This document shows positions 1 to 11,625 of a stretch of 64,000 nucleotides of DNA, one piece after another. The first letter of the stretch is position 1, and each line of letters opens with the position of its first letter. This DNA comes from Cloeon dipterum (Eukaryota; Arthropoda; Insecta; Ephemeroptera; Baetidae), in the NCBI RefSeq assembly GCF_949628265.1, contig NC_088788.1, positions 34,644,335 through 34,708,334 of the forward strand, read 5' to 3'. Position numbers and translations under genes: made by a program. The notes under the pieces are model-generated. The model saw nothing but the letters and a program-made list of their open reading frames with translations, did not search any database and was not told the origin of the DNA.

Positions 1-660
1 CGCACCTTTCTTGCGAATTTAGGAATGAATGTCTGGCGCTTCAATAAAAATATCAGTGCGGGCGGCAGGTGAAAATATGAAGACGGAATGTGCTAAGCAG
101 AGGTTTAAAAAAAAGAATTTATTTAGCTACATAGCAATTTTTACAATTATATTATTGCATTACCTGGCACGGTTAAAGAAAATATTACAGATCACAAATA
201 AAATACAAAATTTACGATGGGCAGAAAAGTTAACGGAAACTATAGAAGTTTGCCTCTGTAAAGATAATCGAAATTGTGCTATCCTATTAACGCCGCAATA
301 AGCCATAAACAAACAAAATAAAACAGCTGAAATTAAACCGCTGGCTTACTGTGAAGATAACCATTTTTTCCATAAATTCCTTAGTAAATTGTTTGAAAAA
401 TAATAATACATAATGAAAAAGATTAAGCTGGGGAGGGAGCAAGACTGACTGCCGTCTATTGTTGGCCAGGATACCCTGTGGGCAAAACGTTTGTTTTGCT
501 TTCGCTATTGAAAGCTTTCAAAAAAGTTATTGCACTCACTGGCAATCTTTAGTGACCAAGGAAGCAAACAAAAACAGAGGCGAATGATTTCGATCAAAAT
601 TACTTATTTTCTGAATCAATCTGTTTTATTTAAAAAAATAGCGTTGGTTGAATGTCTCGA
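1..660. other. AT-rich noncoding flank
   Basis: No supportable gene. The one open frame of about 90 codons on the plus strand has no recognisable composition or motif and is surrounded by AT-rich sequence, so I treat it as chance. Confidence 0.5.
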
Positions 661-676
661 TAATATTATATAGCTC

Positions 677-770
677 TATATAAAGTCACCGCCAAGCAAC
701 CAGATCGAAGCATTTGTTTTATAAATTTTTCTGTTCAAGAATAAATAAAATACGTAAAAGTAAAAATAGG
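677..770 (+). promoter_or_regulatory. Possible promoter plus noncoding first exon
   Basis: A strong TATA box (TATATAAAG, 677-685) is followed about 85 bp later by a consensus splice donor, ATAG|GTAAGT, with GT at 770-771. There is no ATG between the expected start site near 707 and the donor. This arrangement would suit a noncoding first exon of a plus-strand transcript divergent from the cuticle array. No matching acceptor or coding exon is recognisable downstream, so the call rests only on motif spacing and could be chance. Confidence 0.3.
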
Positions 771-814
771 TAAGTCCCGCTTGCAATTGGTTATTTTAGG
801 ATTTAAAAATACAT

Positions 815-965
815 TGGAATGAATTTAATGAACCAGTCGTCGCGTGCAGAAGTGATGGATACCTCACTCTTTAGGGCGCGCATGCACACGTGAATTTGTA
901 AGAAATCATGTAAGCAAAGCCAAAAAAAGTGGTCCAGTTTCTGGATCAATTGTTTTTCATACTAA
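815..965. repeat. Dispersed repeat family 3, copy 1
   Basis: Shares GAATGAATTTAAT, a GGGCGCGC patch, AGAAATCA-GTA and GTGGTCCAGTTTCT in the same order with 28605-28775. It is noncoding in all frames and of unknown origin. Confidence 0.5.
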
Positions 966-969
966 CGGG

Positions 970-1490
970 AGGCTGCAAAATCCAACTTTAATGGAAATTA
1001 GCAAATATCGAGAATTTATAACAAGCCTAAAATAAGGCGAATGTTGAAATTCTACACCGACAACTTTCATTAATTTCACCCGCTTCGATTTTCATCAGGC
1101 CTATATTCAATCAGCTTGACAGTTTTTTCGTACCTTTGAAGTTAACGCACCGTCACCATCAATCTGCGTTCAGATAAAAACCACTTTTACTACGCCGAAA
1201 TTAATTAGTGGGCGCTCGTTAACACCTCCTTAAATCAAATCACCGGCTATATTTCCAGTTATTGCAAACCACATTCACTACTTCCGCACTGCCATTCTTT
1301 TACAAATCTAAAAAGAGACAGCAAAATACAGAGAGAGCCGCACGTTCGCAATAATCCGTGCTTCATGATGTGTAAGCTGATATGCATCAATTATTAGTCT
1401 CGTCGTGTCTTTTCCTTCCAAGCAAAGTGAATGGCACAGGTGCTTTTTATATGACAAGATTTGAGCCATTGTTTGAAAATAAAAGCAAAT
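970..1490. other. Spacer downstream of CAP-A
   Basis: AT-rich sequence between the possible plus-strand promoter and the 3' end of CAP-A. I see no gene or recognisable element. Confidence 0.5.
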
Positions 1491-1639
1491 GTTTTTCTTA
1501 TATAAAAAGTTTTATTTTAGGTGATGATGGATGATGAAGAACAAATTGCAACAAGGTGAAACATGCAACTATCACAATAAAGTCGTCGGACAACTCCGAA
1601 GGGTCCGACCAGAAAAAAGTTTTTAAGTTTTTTAACAAT

Positions 1640-2257
1640 TTAGTAGTGGTTGACTCCGTGGTTGAAGTGTCCGTTCTGCACGTAGCTGGTGGCGGCGGGA
1701 TGCGCGGCAACGATGGGCTTGTAGGCGGCCACCACGGGCTTGTAAGTGGCGACAATGGGCTTGTAGGTGGCGACAACGGGCTTGTAGGCGACGACGGGCT
1801 TGGCGACGACGGCAGGGGCGTGGACGGCGTGTCCGGAGCGGATGACCTCAGCGATGAAGCCGCTCTTTCCGTCGACGTGGTACTTGACGGTGCGGATGGT
1901 GCCGTCGGGCTCCACCAGGCTGTACTCTCCCTCGGTGCGGTCGCCCTTGCGGGACTCCTTGTGCGAGTGGATGTCCTTGGTGTGGTCATCGTGCACGGCG
2001 TACTCGAAAGCGTAATGCGGCTCGTGCAACTGAAATTTCGAGTGTTAAAATTACCGGTCGGAAAAAGGAAGGAAACGCGGGACTTACGTATTGCTCGACC
2101 TGCTGTCCGTGTCCGTACTGTCCGTACTGCTGGGCCAAGACCATGGGGCAGGCGGCGAGGGCGAGGAGGGCGAGAACCTGCGGAAATTTGATTGAATAAT
2201 TTAGTCAAAGAGCAAATTTTAAATTTTGAGGAAAGACCGCAGTACCTTGAAGGCCAT
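1640..2257 (-). CDS. CAP-A: RR-2 cuticle protein
   Basis: Secreted structural protein predicted to bind chitin in the exoskeleton. Coding exons are 2246-2257 (MAFK), 2088-2177 (rest of signal peptide and QQYGQYGHGQQVEQY linker) and 1640-2029 (RR-2 domain and tail), giving 163 residues. All junctions are GT-AG and in phase. The signal peptide should be cleaved after VLA before QQYGQ. The RR-2 core shows PHYAFEYAV, KESRKGDRTEGEYSLVEPDG, RTVKYHVDGKSGF and AEVIRSGHA. The third exon begins LHEPHYAF where the paralogues have VSEPHYAY, and the tail is a YKPVVA / YKPIVA repeat without the AAPVYHAAP repeats of the others. A polyadenylation signal lies near 1512-1517. The 3' UTR does not match the block shared by B-G. 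The family call is firm; the precise cuticle layer and stage cannot be read from sequence. Confidence 0.95.
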
Positions 2258-2303
2258 TGTGGTAGTGGTTTGGTTGGTTGGGTTGGCTTGGGTGGTTGAG
2301 TGA

Positions 2304-2464
2304 GTTGTGATGCTGGGTGGACACCAAGTGGCCCTTATATTGATCGGAACAAGCGCGTGGTGGGGCTGTGCTGGCGCGCGATCCAATCTATTCGCCTTTC
2401 GGAACTGCCGCTTGGGCGACTATTTTTTCCAGCTGTTTATTTCCTCGATTGGCACTGCCCTTTT
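2304..2464 (-). promoter_or_regulatory. CAP-A promoter
   Basis: Reading on the minus strand: a proximal box with GTGCCAATCGAGGAAATAAA (2436-2464 region), then a TATA box AATATAAGG (2333-2341), then an initiator-like GCATCACAAC (2304-2313) about 50 nt before the ATG. The same three elements at similar spacing occur upstream of CAP-B to CAP-F, which supports function. Confidence 0.7.
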
Positions 2465-2989
2465 AAAGTGATTTCAGCGTTGGCGCATTTTAGTAAAACA
2501 CATGCACGCACTTACTTAGTATATGTCTTTTTATTTTCGAGACAAACCAGTCCTGGGCCTTTTTTTGCAGCCGGCGCGAAAGTTATGTCATGGAGGAAGT
2601 GAACAAGTGAACCTGGCATAGCACGATTAAAACTGGGTGACTCTTGATTGCGCATACAATTTATTTTTAGCTCGTCGCCAGTGTTTAATCTAGATTTCAG
2701 CAACGCTAAACTGTATTTTTATTAACAAATATTGAGAAACATGACGTTCAAGTTTAAAGCGGGGTATAAATAGGTTATTTGTTTTAAAACTACATCAAGT
2801 ATCTAAAATAATATTATTAATTTCACTAATTTTATCTGACTCAGACAAAGTTGATCTGGTTGGTCAGTGTCCGTTCTGCTGTACCAAAAATTAGTTTTTA
2901 TCCATCTACCGTATTTTTAAAAGAAAAAGCTCCATTAAAATTGAAGTTGCCATTTAACAATTAAAGTAGAGATTTACACAGACTAACAA

Positions 2990-3245
2990 TTGCATTGTTG
3001 ACTCCATTGGGGAGTTTATTGTTTGTGAAATTGAGCAAGGAACAGTTAAATCTCTCATTTTGCTAAATTTTTCGAAAAATTAACTGATTTTTTAGCTTTA
3101 TATCGATCCCTCTTGTCGCGATATATCCAACGACGTGTGAATTTTGATGAATAGTTCCCTAAATTATGAAATAAATCGTGATTTTACAGTAGGGAGACAG
3201 TTGATTAGCATGCAAATTTTTGAGCCGATTTTATTATATCTGTTT
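2990..3245 (-). repeat. Dispersed repeat family 1 copy
   Basis: Contains the family core in inverse orientation: TCGATCCCTCTTGTCG, CCAACG.CGTGTGAATTTT, CCCTAAATTATGAAATAAAT, CGTGATTTTACAGTAGGGAG and GCATGCAAATTTTTGAGCCG. It ends near the CATTGTTGACT sequence seen at the edge of the 28.3 kb copy. Confidence 0.75.
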
Positions 3246-5134
3246 CAATATTCATATTATTTTTAAAACGGCATCTTCGGAAATTATTAGCTTTTTCCTC
3301 AGTTCTAGATAATATTTCAAGTAAAAGATAAGAGCTATTTTTTCTCTTTTCCTCTTAAGTTTAAATTCAATTCAATTGTCACAGAACCACCAAATGAGCT
3401 TGAACCATGCATGCTAAAACCATCAAATTAGCTTGTGTGAGAAAAATCTTCAATTATTAAAAATGTCCAGTCCAAATATGTTTTTGGCCCATTTACCAGT
3501 TCTAATTTTTTTCGCATAATGATTAGAATGAAATGCCGGCCCATATTATGCGTCTTCCTGAGAGAATATATTGCACTCCTTATCTATGATCCAAAAAAAC
3601 ACTCCGCAGTTGTCTTTTTATGAGTTTATTATAGGTGTCGGTGGGGCAAACACACATTTACAAACTTAATTTACAATCATGGCCATTAATTGGTGGTACA
3701 TAGTTTCAAACGACGAGAGAGTGACCCTGCGCGCGAATTGCAAAAGGCTTAATCGCATGCACGGACCGGCCTCCTTTTCAAACGAAATATGGGCCAATCA
3801 TTTGAATGGAATTAGTCAGACGCAGCATGCGACTGCCGATCGCTTTGACCGATTCGAGAAATAGTCATCGGAGCAATTAGAACGCGATGTAAACAGCTGT
3901 CAGCCAGAGTAGAGAACCTTTGCGTGTATTGTTTCGCGCCGCGACCGCAGCTGTATAATTAATACACAACATCCTTGCTCTAATGGAACAAGCTCGCGGA
4001 TTGAGTTTCAATCATCAGCGGTGGATGTAATTTTATTTGAATTTGCGACACAAAGAAAGTAAAAGGCATTTCCCTTGCGTCAAGTGGAATATTATCAACG
4101 CCTCCAACTGACCTTTGTATTTTATTTCTAGGATGGGATTTATCGTTACACATTTCCATAATCTCTCTGGACCTTGACAGCAAAACACAATAATGTAATA
4201 ATTCATTTTTTATAAATACATATCGATCGTGAGAACAGTTACCAAACTTTTAGCAGATAATTAATCGGCGCCTTGAAAATCTGCTCTGTCCATTATTTTA
4301 TATTGTAGTATTGTCGCGTGGGAATCGCCGCGGCGCCTTTCATTGTTGTGTCCGGCCCGGCGACCTTTCACCCCTCCCGCAGGCGACAGTTTCGCGATTG
4401 TGTCTCGTTGGGAAACGAATAACTCGCTCATTAGTTTGATGTGCGGCGCACTTTTACTTTCCTCTCTTGCTTTGAATATTCAGTACGTTTCCATTTTGTA
4501 GGTCAGTAGGGGAAGCAGGATTTGGTCATTTTTTTCTGATCCGAGCGAATTTTACAATCAAAAACTCGTTTTTCGGCCGGCCAAGCACTTTACTACATTT
4601 TTACAGTTTTGACACAATATGAGCGCATAGAAAGTGACCGCTGCGCGTATAATGTATCACTTTCTTCCGTTATATCAACTCTGGTTAAGGGGTTAATTTA
4701 TTGCTGGCACTCGGTATGTGTCTCCCGATGCATTACTGCGAGCCATAATGCACGCGAATATGCTATAAAACCTGTTCTCTGCGAGACGTGTACGGGATAA
4801 TTGCTCTCGTTTTCAATGCTCGACTGAAGCTGCCGTCAGCAGGAAGTGGACGGTTAAAATAGTTGTGGCGATCCGACGATCTGTGGAATCCAGTAATGGG
4901 ACTAATTATATTAATCATATGGATCGATGAAATGATTGCATACAATATTAGATCATATCGCGCATACCTTAAGGTGAGAGTGGAGAGTTATTTCAATTCC
5001 GTTTATTTCTCCAAAACAAAAGTCATCACTATTTATTAACATTCAATTCGTTTTTAGACGTCATTTTTCTTGTTTCTTTACAAACGAAGTCCAAGACCAA
5101 CTTATTTGTTAAAATGACAAAATTTCACGGGTTA

Positions 5135-5665
5135 AAGGACAAAATAGGCATGAGGTCAAGCAATCTCTACAAAATTTACAGCAAAAATCAGCCTCTATAC
5201 AGGTAGATTTTACGGGTCAATTTTGGACCTTAGGTTTTCATCTCCCCGAATTGCGATTTCAAAATTAAGGTGTGCTTTAGATTCCTCTTACCAAGCCCAA
5301 TCGAACAGACACCAAATCGGATGTCCTAGAATAAGGTCAAAGGTCATTACTGTTAATTTTTGTTTCTAATTAACATTTTGAAAATTAAGTTAAAAATTTT
5401 GAAAATTTGTAAATGTGCTTGAAAGATGTCTTAGGTTATGGGTGAACTTATGTGAAAATTTCAGAGTGACGCTATCTTTTGGTTTTCGAGAAATCGCACT
5501 TCAAATCTAAAAAACATGAATTTTTCAACTTTCTTGTGTTTCAGAATTATTGTAAACTCCAAATCTCGGGTTCTAACCATCAGAATTGCAAAAGTTGCAC
5601 ACCATTAGACTCGTCTAGACCTCCCCTGTCAAGCTGAAGGGTTTAATCCCACCCCTTTCAACCAA
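5135..5665 (+). repeat. Dispersed repeat family 2 copy
   Basis: Shares ordered blocks with 30240-30690 and 32690-33150: AGCCC.ATCGAAC, ATGTCCTAG, a GGTCAAAGGTCA block, CTCGGGTTCTAACCATCAGA, CACACCATTAGACT and CTCCCCTGTCAAGCTGAAGG. It carries a perfect DR1 motif AGGTCAAAGGTCA at 5334-5346. No coding frame runs through it. Confidence 0.75.
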
Positions 5666-7574
5666 CCTGCTCTTATATTTAAAAATAGCAAATTAGGAGT
5701 CTTCTGAAATCTAATTTTGGAGAAATCTCTGGGGTGAACCTGCTTTGCACTTCGATGGCCGTGGCCCGGATATAATTATGTCAATTTCCTCGCTGCCCTC
5801 TCATAATTGCATTACCCGGCGCGAAGATAAAAAACGCGTGACTCGAGGCGCTTTAATGACTTCATAATTGCAAGATATTTGCGAGACGCTAATTGTCTTT
5901 GCCCCCTTGTTATAAGTGCACCGCTGACTTAATGACTGCGAATTGGACCGGCGGCCACAGCACCTTTACTTTATTTATTCATTGACTAAAAATAACTCGA
6001 CGCTTGCTTTCGTAACGGCTCTGATGGCGATAGAGCAACACACATGTGTGGCAACTGGAAGCACAGTGTGGAAGCAGGATCTTGTATTGAATAAATGTTT
6101 CACTCCATTTCTTTAGAGAGTATAGAAAATTAATTGAGTTGTTTATTTACATTCAAAAAAGGAAACCTGGGTTAAGTGAGATAACCAACAGCTTTGCGTC
6201 GCAAGGAAAAATCATTGTACTACATTGTAAGTCTAAATAAAGTATGCAATAAATAAAATAGGAAAAAATGGGATTTTTTAGTTTGAAATTGTCTTTTTAA
6301 GCTTACAGAGGTGGTAAATTTACTATCATTTGAAGCTGTAAATGTGAAAGCCGAATCAAAACAATTCTACATATTAGAATGAAACAAGGTGCAATTTTTA
6401 AAAATAATAAAAAAGAGGACCTTTATTAACGTGGTATCACATTAACTTCTGGCTGGCTTAATTCAAATCGTTTTTTGTCCTGGTCCGTTTTCTGAGCAAC
6501 TTAAGGGCAACTGAATCACGTTTGCAATTGTTATTTTATATTGACGTTCATTACTAATTATATGTGATACAAATCATGGTCGGATCATTTAGTGAATATG
6601 AAAAAAGACATACAATAACAATTGAGCAGAAACTGCATGCAAAAAATTGATTCAGTGGTGTCATTGTGCCTTCTAATTAGTTTCCATTTTACGCCGACGA
6701 TTTCGTAAACGGATCTCCATTATTTATGATACAGTTTAAGTCCTTTGAGAATTGTAAAATCAACCAAATTTTTTTCGGAGCCCTGAATAGATCTAGACTT
6801 GACAAAGACCAATCTTTATAAACTGACCGTGTATGCAAACCGTTTTGAACATATCTATCGTGTGAAAAAGATTTTAAAATTGATATAATCCCCAGAAACA
6901 TGGAAGGGGAAATTTCCCATTTGGTAGTACGTTCAGGACGAGAAGTTTATAAGAATTGTGGAAGGAGATCCATCACAGAATCAATCGATCAAGGTAAAAT
7001 TCCATAACCTCCCGCGCGAACGGGCAAAATTAGAATTTTATCATCGATTCCTCATATTTATCGTATCTGATTTAAATTACAAGTGTTTGAGACTGTTTAA
7101 AACAGTTCACAACTTCTTATTTCAGATGAATTAAATCCACGTGGTTCATATTAACTAAAATTAATGAGATTTATGCTCATTTGGTGTGTGAAAAAATATA
7201 AATAATGATACTTAAAAAAGAAAAGTCTGTTATGAACAATTCAAACCAAGATAAATCCTTTTTTAAATTTCTTGCATCTTTGGCAGATCCAACTTTACAA
7301 TTGAGATATTTAATTTTTTTATTCTAAAAGTAATTTAAGTCCGGGCAGCTTGCAGTTTAGCATTCTTTCAATGAAGAAAAAAGGATGTAAGTTTAAGCAA
7401 AAAATTGAAGTTCATTTGTAAGCAGTTTTATTTCACGCAATTTTCAGCTTTTTCATATAAAAAAGTATTGTGTTGTGATGATGTGAATGGACAACAATGA
7501 TGAGTGGGGGTGAAATGCTATATCACAATGGGACTTAGGGGCTTTGGGCAGCGGCCCTGCTGGACCAAAAAAAC

Positions 7575-8201
7575 TTAGTAGTGACGGTTGTACTGGCTGT
7601 TGTGTCCGTTCTGCACGTAGCTGGTGGCGGCGGGGGCGGCTTGGTAGGCGGGGGCGGCGTGCTGGTAGACGGGGGCGGCGGCCACGATGGGCTTGTAAGC
7701 AGCGACGACGGGCTTGTAGGCGACGACGGGCTTGGCGACGACGGCAGGGGCGTGGACAGCGTGTCCGGAACGGATGACCTCAGCGATGAAGCCGCTCTTG
7801 CCGTCGACGTGGTACTTGACGGTGCGGATGGTGCCGTCGGGCTCCACCAGGCTGTACTCTCCCTCGGTGCGGTCACCCTTGCGGGACTCCTTTTGCGAGT
7901 GGATGTCCTTGGTGTGCTCGTCGTGCACTGCGTACTCGTAAGCGTAGTGCGGCTCGCTCACCTGTAAATTATATAGAAATTTCTAGTGTTAAAATTACCG
8001 GTCGGAAAAAGGAAGGAAACGCGGGACTTACGTATTGCTCGACCTGCTGTCCGTGTCCGTACTGTCCGTACTGCTGGGCCAAGACCATGGGGCAGGCGGC
8101 GAGGGCGAGGAGGGCGAGAACCTGCGGAAATTTGATTGAATAATTTAGTCAAAGAGCAAATTTTTAATTTTGAGGAAAGACCGCAGTACCTTGAATGCCA
8201 T
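7575..8201 (-). CDS. CAP-B: RR-2 cuticle protein
   Basis: Predicted secreted chitin-binding cuticle protein of 162 residues. Exons are 8190-8201 (MAFK), 8032-8121 (VLALLALAACPMVLA plus QYG-rich linker) and 7575-7961 (VSEPHYAYEYAV onward). Donor and acceptor sites are GTACTG, CCGCAG, GTAAGT and TTACAG, and phase is kept. The domain has HDEHTKDIHSQKESRKGDRT; the Gln after IHS is unique in the array, where the others have His. The tail is YKPVVAAYKPIVAAAPVYQHAAPAYQAAP, shown here as two repeat types, and ends NGHNSQYNRHY. A polyadenylation signal lies near 7427-7432 and the conserved 3' UTR block covers roughly 7437-7530. Exon 2 encodes the same peptide as in CAP-A and CAP-F. Confidence 0.95.
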
Positions 8202-8248
8202 TGTGGTAGTGGGTTTGGTTGGTTGGGTTGGCTTGGGTGGTTGAGTGA

Positions 8249-8390
8249 GTGTGATGCTGGGTGGACACCAAGTGGCCCTTATATTGATCGGAAACAGCGC
8301 GTGGTGGGGCTGTGCTCGCGCGCGCTATCCAATCTATTCGCCCGTATAGGAACTGGCGCTGTTTATTTCCTCGATTGGCACAGCCCTTTT
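8249..8390 (-). promoter_or_regulatory. CAP-B promoter
   Basis: TATA box AATATAAGG at 8277-8285, proximal CCAAT-containing box at about 8362-8390, and initiator GCATCACAC just downstream of the TATA box. The layout matches CAP-A, C, D, E and F. Confidence 0.7.
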
Positions 8391-8465
8391 GAATTGTTTT
8401 TAGCGTCGGTATATACATATTGGATTTAAATATATGCACCGCCTCTGCTAGTCATTTTCCCCCTT

Positions 8466-10145
8466 TGTCCCAAATAAGTCGAGAACGACTGAATAGATCA
8501 GAAAACTTGCTTTAAATGTTGTTTCATTAATTCAAGATATGACCCAATTTAATTTGTAGCGATCATACTTAGCTAAATATTAAATATTGATGGAGTTGTT
8601 TAAAGATTCGATAAAAAAACGGGCTGTTTGAAATGTTCCGCAAAACTTGAGTGAATTTATTGAAACTATTTTTTAACTTTAAACTCTAAATTTCCAAAAG
8701 GTTTCTAGAGTATCTTCTAGTGTCTATTGCCTTCTTCATGTCTATGCCATGCGAAATCGCAAAAGACTGCAAAATGTCATTCCTTTTTCAGCTGAAAGTA
8801 CTAGTTTATTCACTGTTATTATGTACAAAATTTAATACATCACACCGTGTTCAAAAGGCGCGTTTTGTTGGTTAATGTAAGGTAAATTATTATTTTTAGA
8901 CGGTTTTGAAGGATCTGCGTGCTTCTTCCCCCAGTCCCATCCTTACCGCCATGGTATAATCGTTCTGGACTCATTATCAGTCGAGTCAACGCCGCGCGTG
9001 CCCGATCGTTGTGCGGGAACAACTACAGTTTCAAAGCTTTCGCATTATTCGTGCTCGTTTGATGCCTGGATCGCACGTAAAAAAGTTTATCGGAATTATT
9101 TGTAAGCTAAAAGTTACTTAAAATGTTAGGTCTTAAGCCGCGTAATTTACGACGGTCGCTGGCTGCTGACAATGATTTAATGTGAAGTTTGGTATTAGTT
9201 TAATTTACTACATTGAGAGAAAAATTGGGTTTCTTGTATAGGTTTGTATGTTCTCCATTAAGTTAGCATTACCTTTCTTGATTGTTGCGAATGAAAGGCA
9301 GAAGCACGCAAGGTATGGTCTTAATTATCAGAATAATTAAATGCAGCTTTCTCGGTGCGTATAGCGAGCTGTTTATTTTCCATACTTCTACAGAAAGGAT
9401 CTGCTTTATGTACTCGTTTCGGTTACTGCTGGATGCAGCCCTAATTCTTGAGCTTCCTGTCCCGTCTGGGGGGCTAACGATATCCTCATTTATGTAATGC
9501 CTTCGAATTTAGTAGAATTATTATTACCCTTTCATTGAACCGTTTAACTAAAATAAGAACAAAGTATTCCGCCTTGATAACCCCTGTAGTAGTGTCAAGA
9601 CTGTGAAACCAGTTTCCTCGCAAAATAGAAGTGAAAAATTTCTTAAGTTTACAATAGTTAAAAAAATACCGTAGCTTAATTGTCATAAATATGACATAAT
9701 TACAAAGATAACGCCAACAGAGCATGCAATTCGATTATTGATCTAAATTGATAAAAAAGATTCTTGAAATAGATTTGTAAAAAGTTTAATTTTGGATCTG
9801 ATTTTTTCATCTCTTGTAAGAAGCTTTGAGGAAAAAAATTGATGTAGTAATTCCTGCTCGTTAGCTTGAAGTTTTGCACATTTTTACGTGTCATCATAAT
9901 AAAAGAAGAGAAGTAAAAGAAATATCTTTAAAAAAGTGGAATTTTCACGGAAGGATGTTGTTAACAATCAAAGATAATTGTGATTCTCTTTTACAAACTT
10001 TTATTTCACGCAATTTTCAGCATTTTCATATAAAAAGTATTGTGTTGTGATGATGTGAATGGACAACAATGATGAGTGGGGGTGCAATGCTATATCACAA
10101 TATGGGACTTAGGGGGCTTTGGGCTGCAGCCCTGGACTAAAAAAC
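8466..10145. repeat. Recently duplicated spacer block, copy 1
   Basis: Nearly identical to 14753-16450 at a fixed offset of 6287 bp, becoming about 6305-6308 after a 21-bp insertion in copy 2 near 15910. I noticed only about six substitutions by eye (for example near 8726 and 8765). It covers the B-C spacer and the 3' end of CAP-C. Short open frames inside it are identical in both copies because the DNA is; their composition does not suggest genes. Confidence 0.9.
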
Positions 10146-10781
10146 TTAGTAGTGACGGTTGTACTGGCTGTTGTGTCCGTTCTGCACGTAGCTGGTGGCG
10201 GCGGGGGCGGCGTGGTAGGCGGGGGCGGCGTGCTGGTAGACGGGGGCAGCGTGGTAGACAGGGGCAGCGGCCACGATGGGCTTGTAAGCAGCGACGATGG
10301 GCTTGTAAGCGACGACGGGCTTGGCGACGACGGCAGGGGCGTGGACGGCGTGTCCGGAGCGGATGACCTCAGCGATGAAGCCGCTCTTTCCGTCGACGTG
10401 GTACTTGACGGTGCGGATGGTGCCGTCGGGCTCCACCAGGCTGTACTCTCCCTCGGTCTTGTCACCCTTGCGGGACTCCTTGTGCGAGTGGATGTCCTTG
10501 GTGTGCTCGTCTTTCACGGCGTACTCGTAAGCGTAGTGCGGCTCGCTCACCTGTAAATTATAAAGAAATTTCGTGCGTTAAAATTACCGGTCGGAAAAAG
10601 GAAGGAAACGCGGGACTCACGTATTGCTCGACCTGCTGTCCGTGTCCTTGTCCGTACTGGGCCAAGACCATGGGGCAGGCGGCGAGGGCGAGGAGGGCGA
10701 GAACCTGCGGAAATTTGATTGAATAATTTAGTCAAAGAGCAAATTTTTAATTTTGAGTAAAAGCAGTACCTTGAAGGCCAT
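10146..10781 (-). CDS. CAP-C: RR-2 cuticle protein
   Basis: Predicted secreted chitin-binding cuticle protein of 166 residues. Exons are 10770-10781 (MAFK), 10621-10704 (signal peptide end and a linker shortened by two residues, AQYGQGHGQQVEQY) and 10146-10550 (RR-2 domain and tail). Splice sites are canonical and phase is kept. The domain has the KDEHTKDIHSHKESRKGDKT variant shared with CAP-D and CAP-E, in which His and Arg of A, B and F are replaced by Lys. The tail adds an AAPVYHAAPVYQHAAPAYH repeat set. A polyadenylation signal lies near 10000-10005, and the conserved 3' UTR block at about 10005-10100. It is the partner of CAP-E in the 6.3-kb duplication. Confidence 0.95.
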
Positions 10782-10827
10782 TGTGGTAGTGGTTTGGTTG
10801 GTTGGGTTGGCTTGGGTGGTTGAGTGA

Positions 10828-10975
10828 GTTGTGATGCTGGGTGGACACCAAGTGGCCCTTATATTGATCGGAAACAGCGCGTGGTGGGGCTCTGCTCGCG
10901 CGCGCTATCCAATCTATTGGCCTGTATTGTATAGGAACTTGCGCTGTTTATTTCCTCTATTGGCACAGCCCTTTT
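10828..10975 (-). promoter_or_regulatory. CAP-C promoter
   Basis: TATA box AATATAAGG at 10857-10865, initiator GCATCACAAC at 10828-10837, and proximal box at about 10947-10975. An extra GGCCAATAG element lies between the box and the TATA, as in D and E. Confidence 0.7.
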
Positions 10976-11404
10976 GAAGCGATATCAGCGTCAGTACATA
11001 TTGTGTATTGAATATGTGCACCGTCTACCGCTTACCAGTCATTTTCCCCCTTGTCCCATACAAGTCGAGGAAAACTTAATAGGATCTCAGAATAAACCTG
11101 CTCTCATTAATTAAAAAAAATAACCCAATTCAATTTGTAGCGATCATATTTAACTAAATCATTGATATCTAATTAAATATCAATGGAATTGTTTGAACAT
11201 GTGACAAAAAAATGGGCAGTTCGAAATTTGCCGCAAAACTTGTGTGAATTCGTTTGAGACTATTTGAGATTTTAATTAACTCTAAATTTCCAAAATGTTT
11301 CAACACCACCTTCTATATTTATGCTTTGCTAAAACATAAATTAACTAATAATTTTGTAAACGCAATATGCGTGCAACACTTAAATCTAGAATTTTTTTCT
11401 CCAT

Positions 11405-11625
11405 ATAATTCAATTTTCTTGCTGCACAATTTTAAATATATTTTTTACAGGTCTCACCACAGAAATTACATCTAAAATCATTATTGGGTTCATAACGAAA
11501 TGTTGTATTACTACAGAAAATGTGTAGTGATAGCCATGACAAGCAAATCTTATAAAAATATGTCTATCAGGAAAATCAGGGCCACGCCAGTTCTCATTAA
11601 TCATAGTTTCCGTCTCGAAGAATTT
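11405..11625 (-). pseudogene. Decayed Cys-rich reading frame, copy 1
   Basis: The minus strand encodes ENWRGPDFPDRHIFIRFACH then GYHYTF. A change of frame continues as FCSNTTFRYEPNNDFRCNFC before a stop. The parallel segment in the E-F spacer reads through the same region in one frame, so this copy looks frameshifted. No start codon, promoter or splice pattern supports an active gene. I do not recognise the family. Confidence 0.35.

Larger units (their letters stand above)
2465..7420. other. CAP-A to CAP-B spacer
   Basis: About 5 kb without a supportable gene, the longest spacer in the array and not homologous to the B-F spacers. It contains one copy each of repeat families 1 (about 2990-3245) and 2 (about 5135-5665). 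The 5750-6020 stretch is more GC-balanced than its surroundings and could be regulatory, but there is no direct evidence. The scattered short open frames look like chance. Confidence 0.55.

Noticed and set aside
1556-2191. Long plus-strand open frames opposite CAP exon 3 (also 7581-7967, 10119-10556, 13832-14254, 16424-16876, 19665-20069, 22560-23129)
   Set aside because: They mirror the minus-strand RR-2 exons and arise from their GC-rich codon use; they cross splice sites of the real genes and their Gly/Val/Asp-rich translations match no family I know.
1498-2208. Alternative minus-strand frames rich in Ser/Thr/Pro overlapping CAP exons (also in the other CAP genes)
   Set aside because: These are +1/+2 shadows of the cuticle frame with no signal peptide or domain.
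8840-9022. Open frames duplicated exactly at 15127-15309 (and 9282-9497 with 15569-15784)
   Set aside because: Their identity reflects the recent DNA duplication, not coding constraint; no start context, domain or codon bias supports them.
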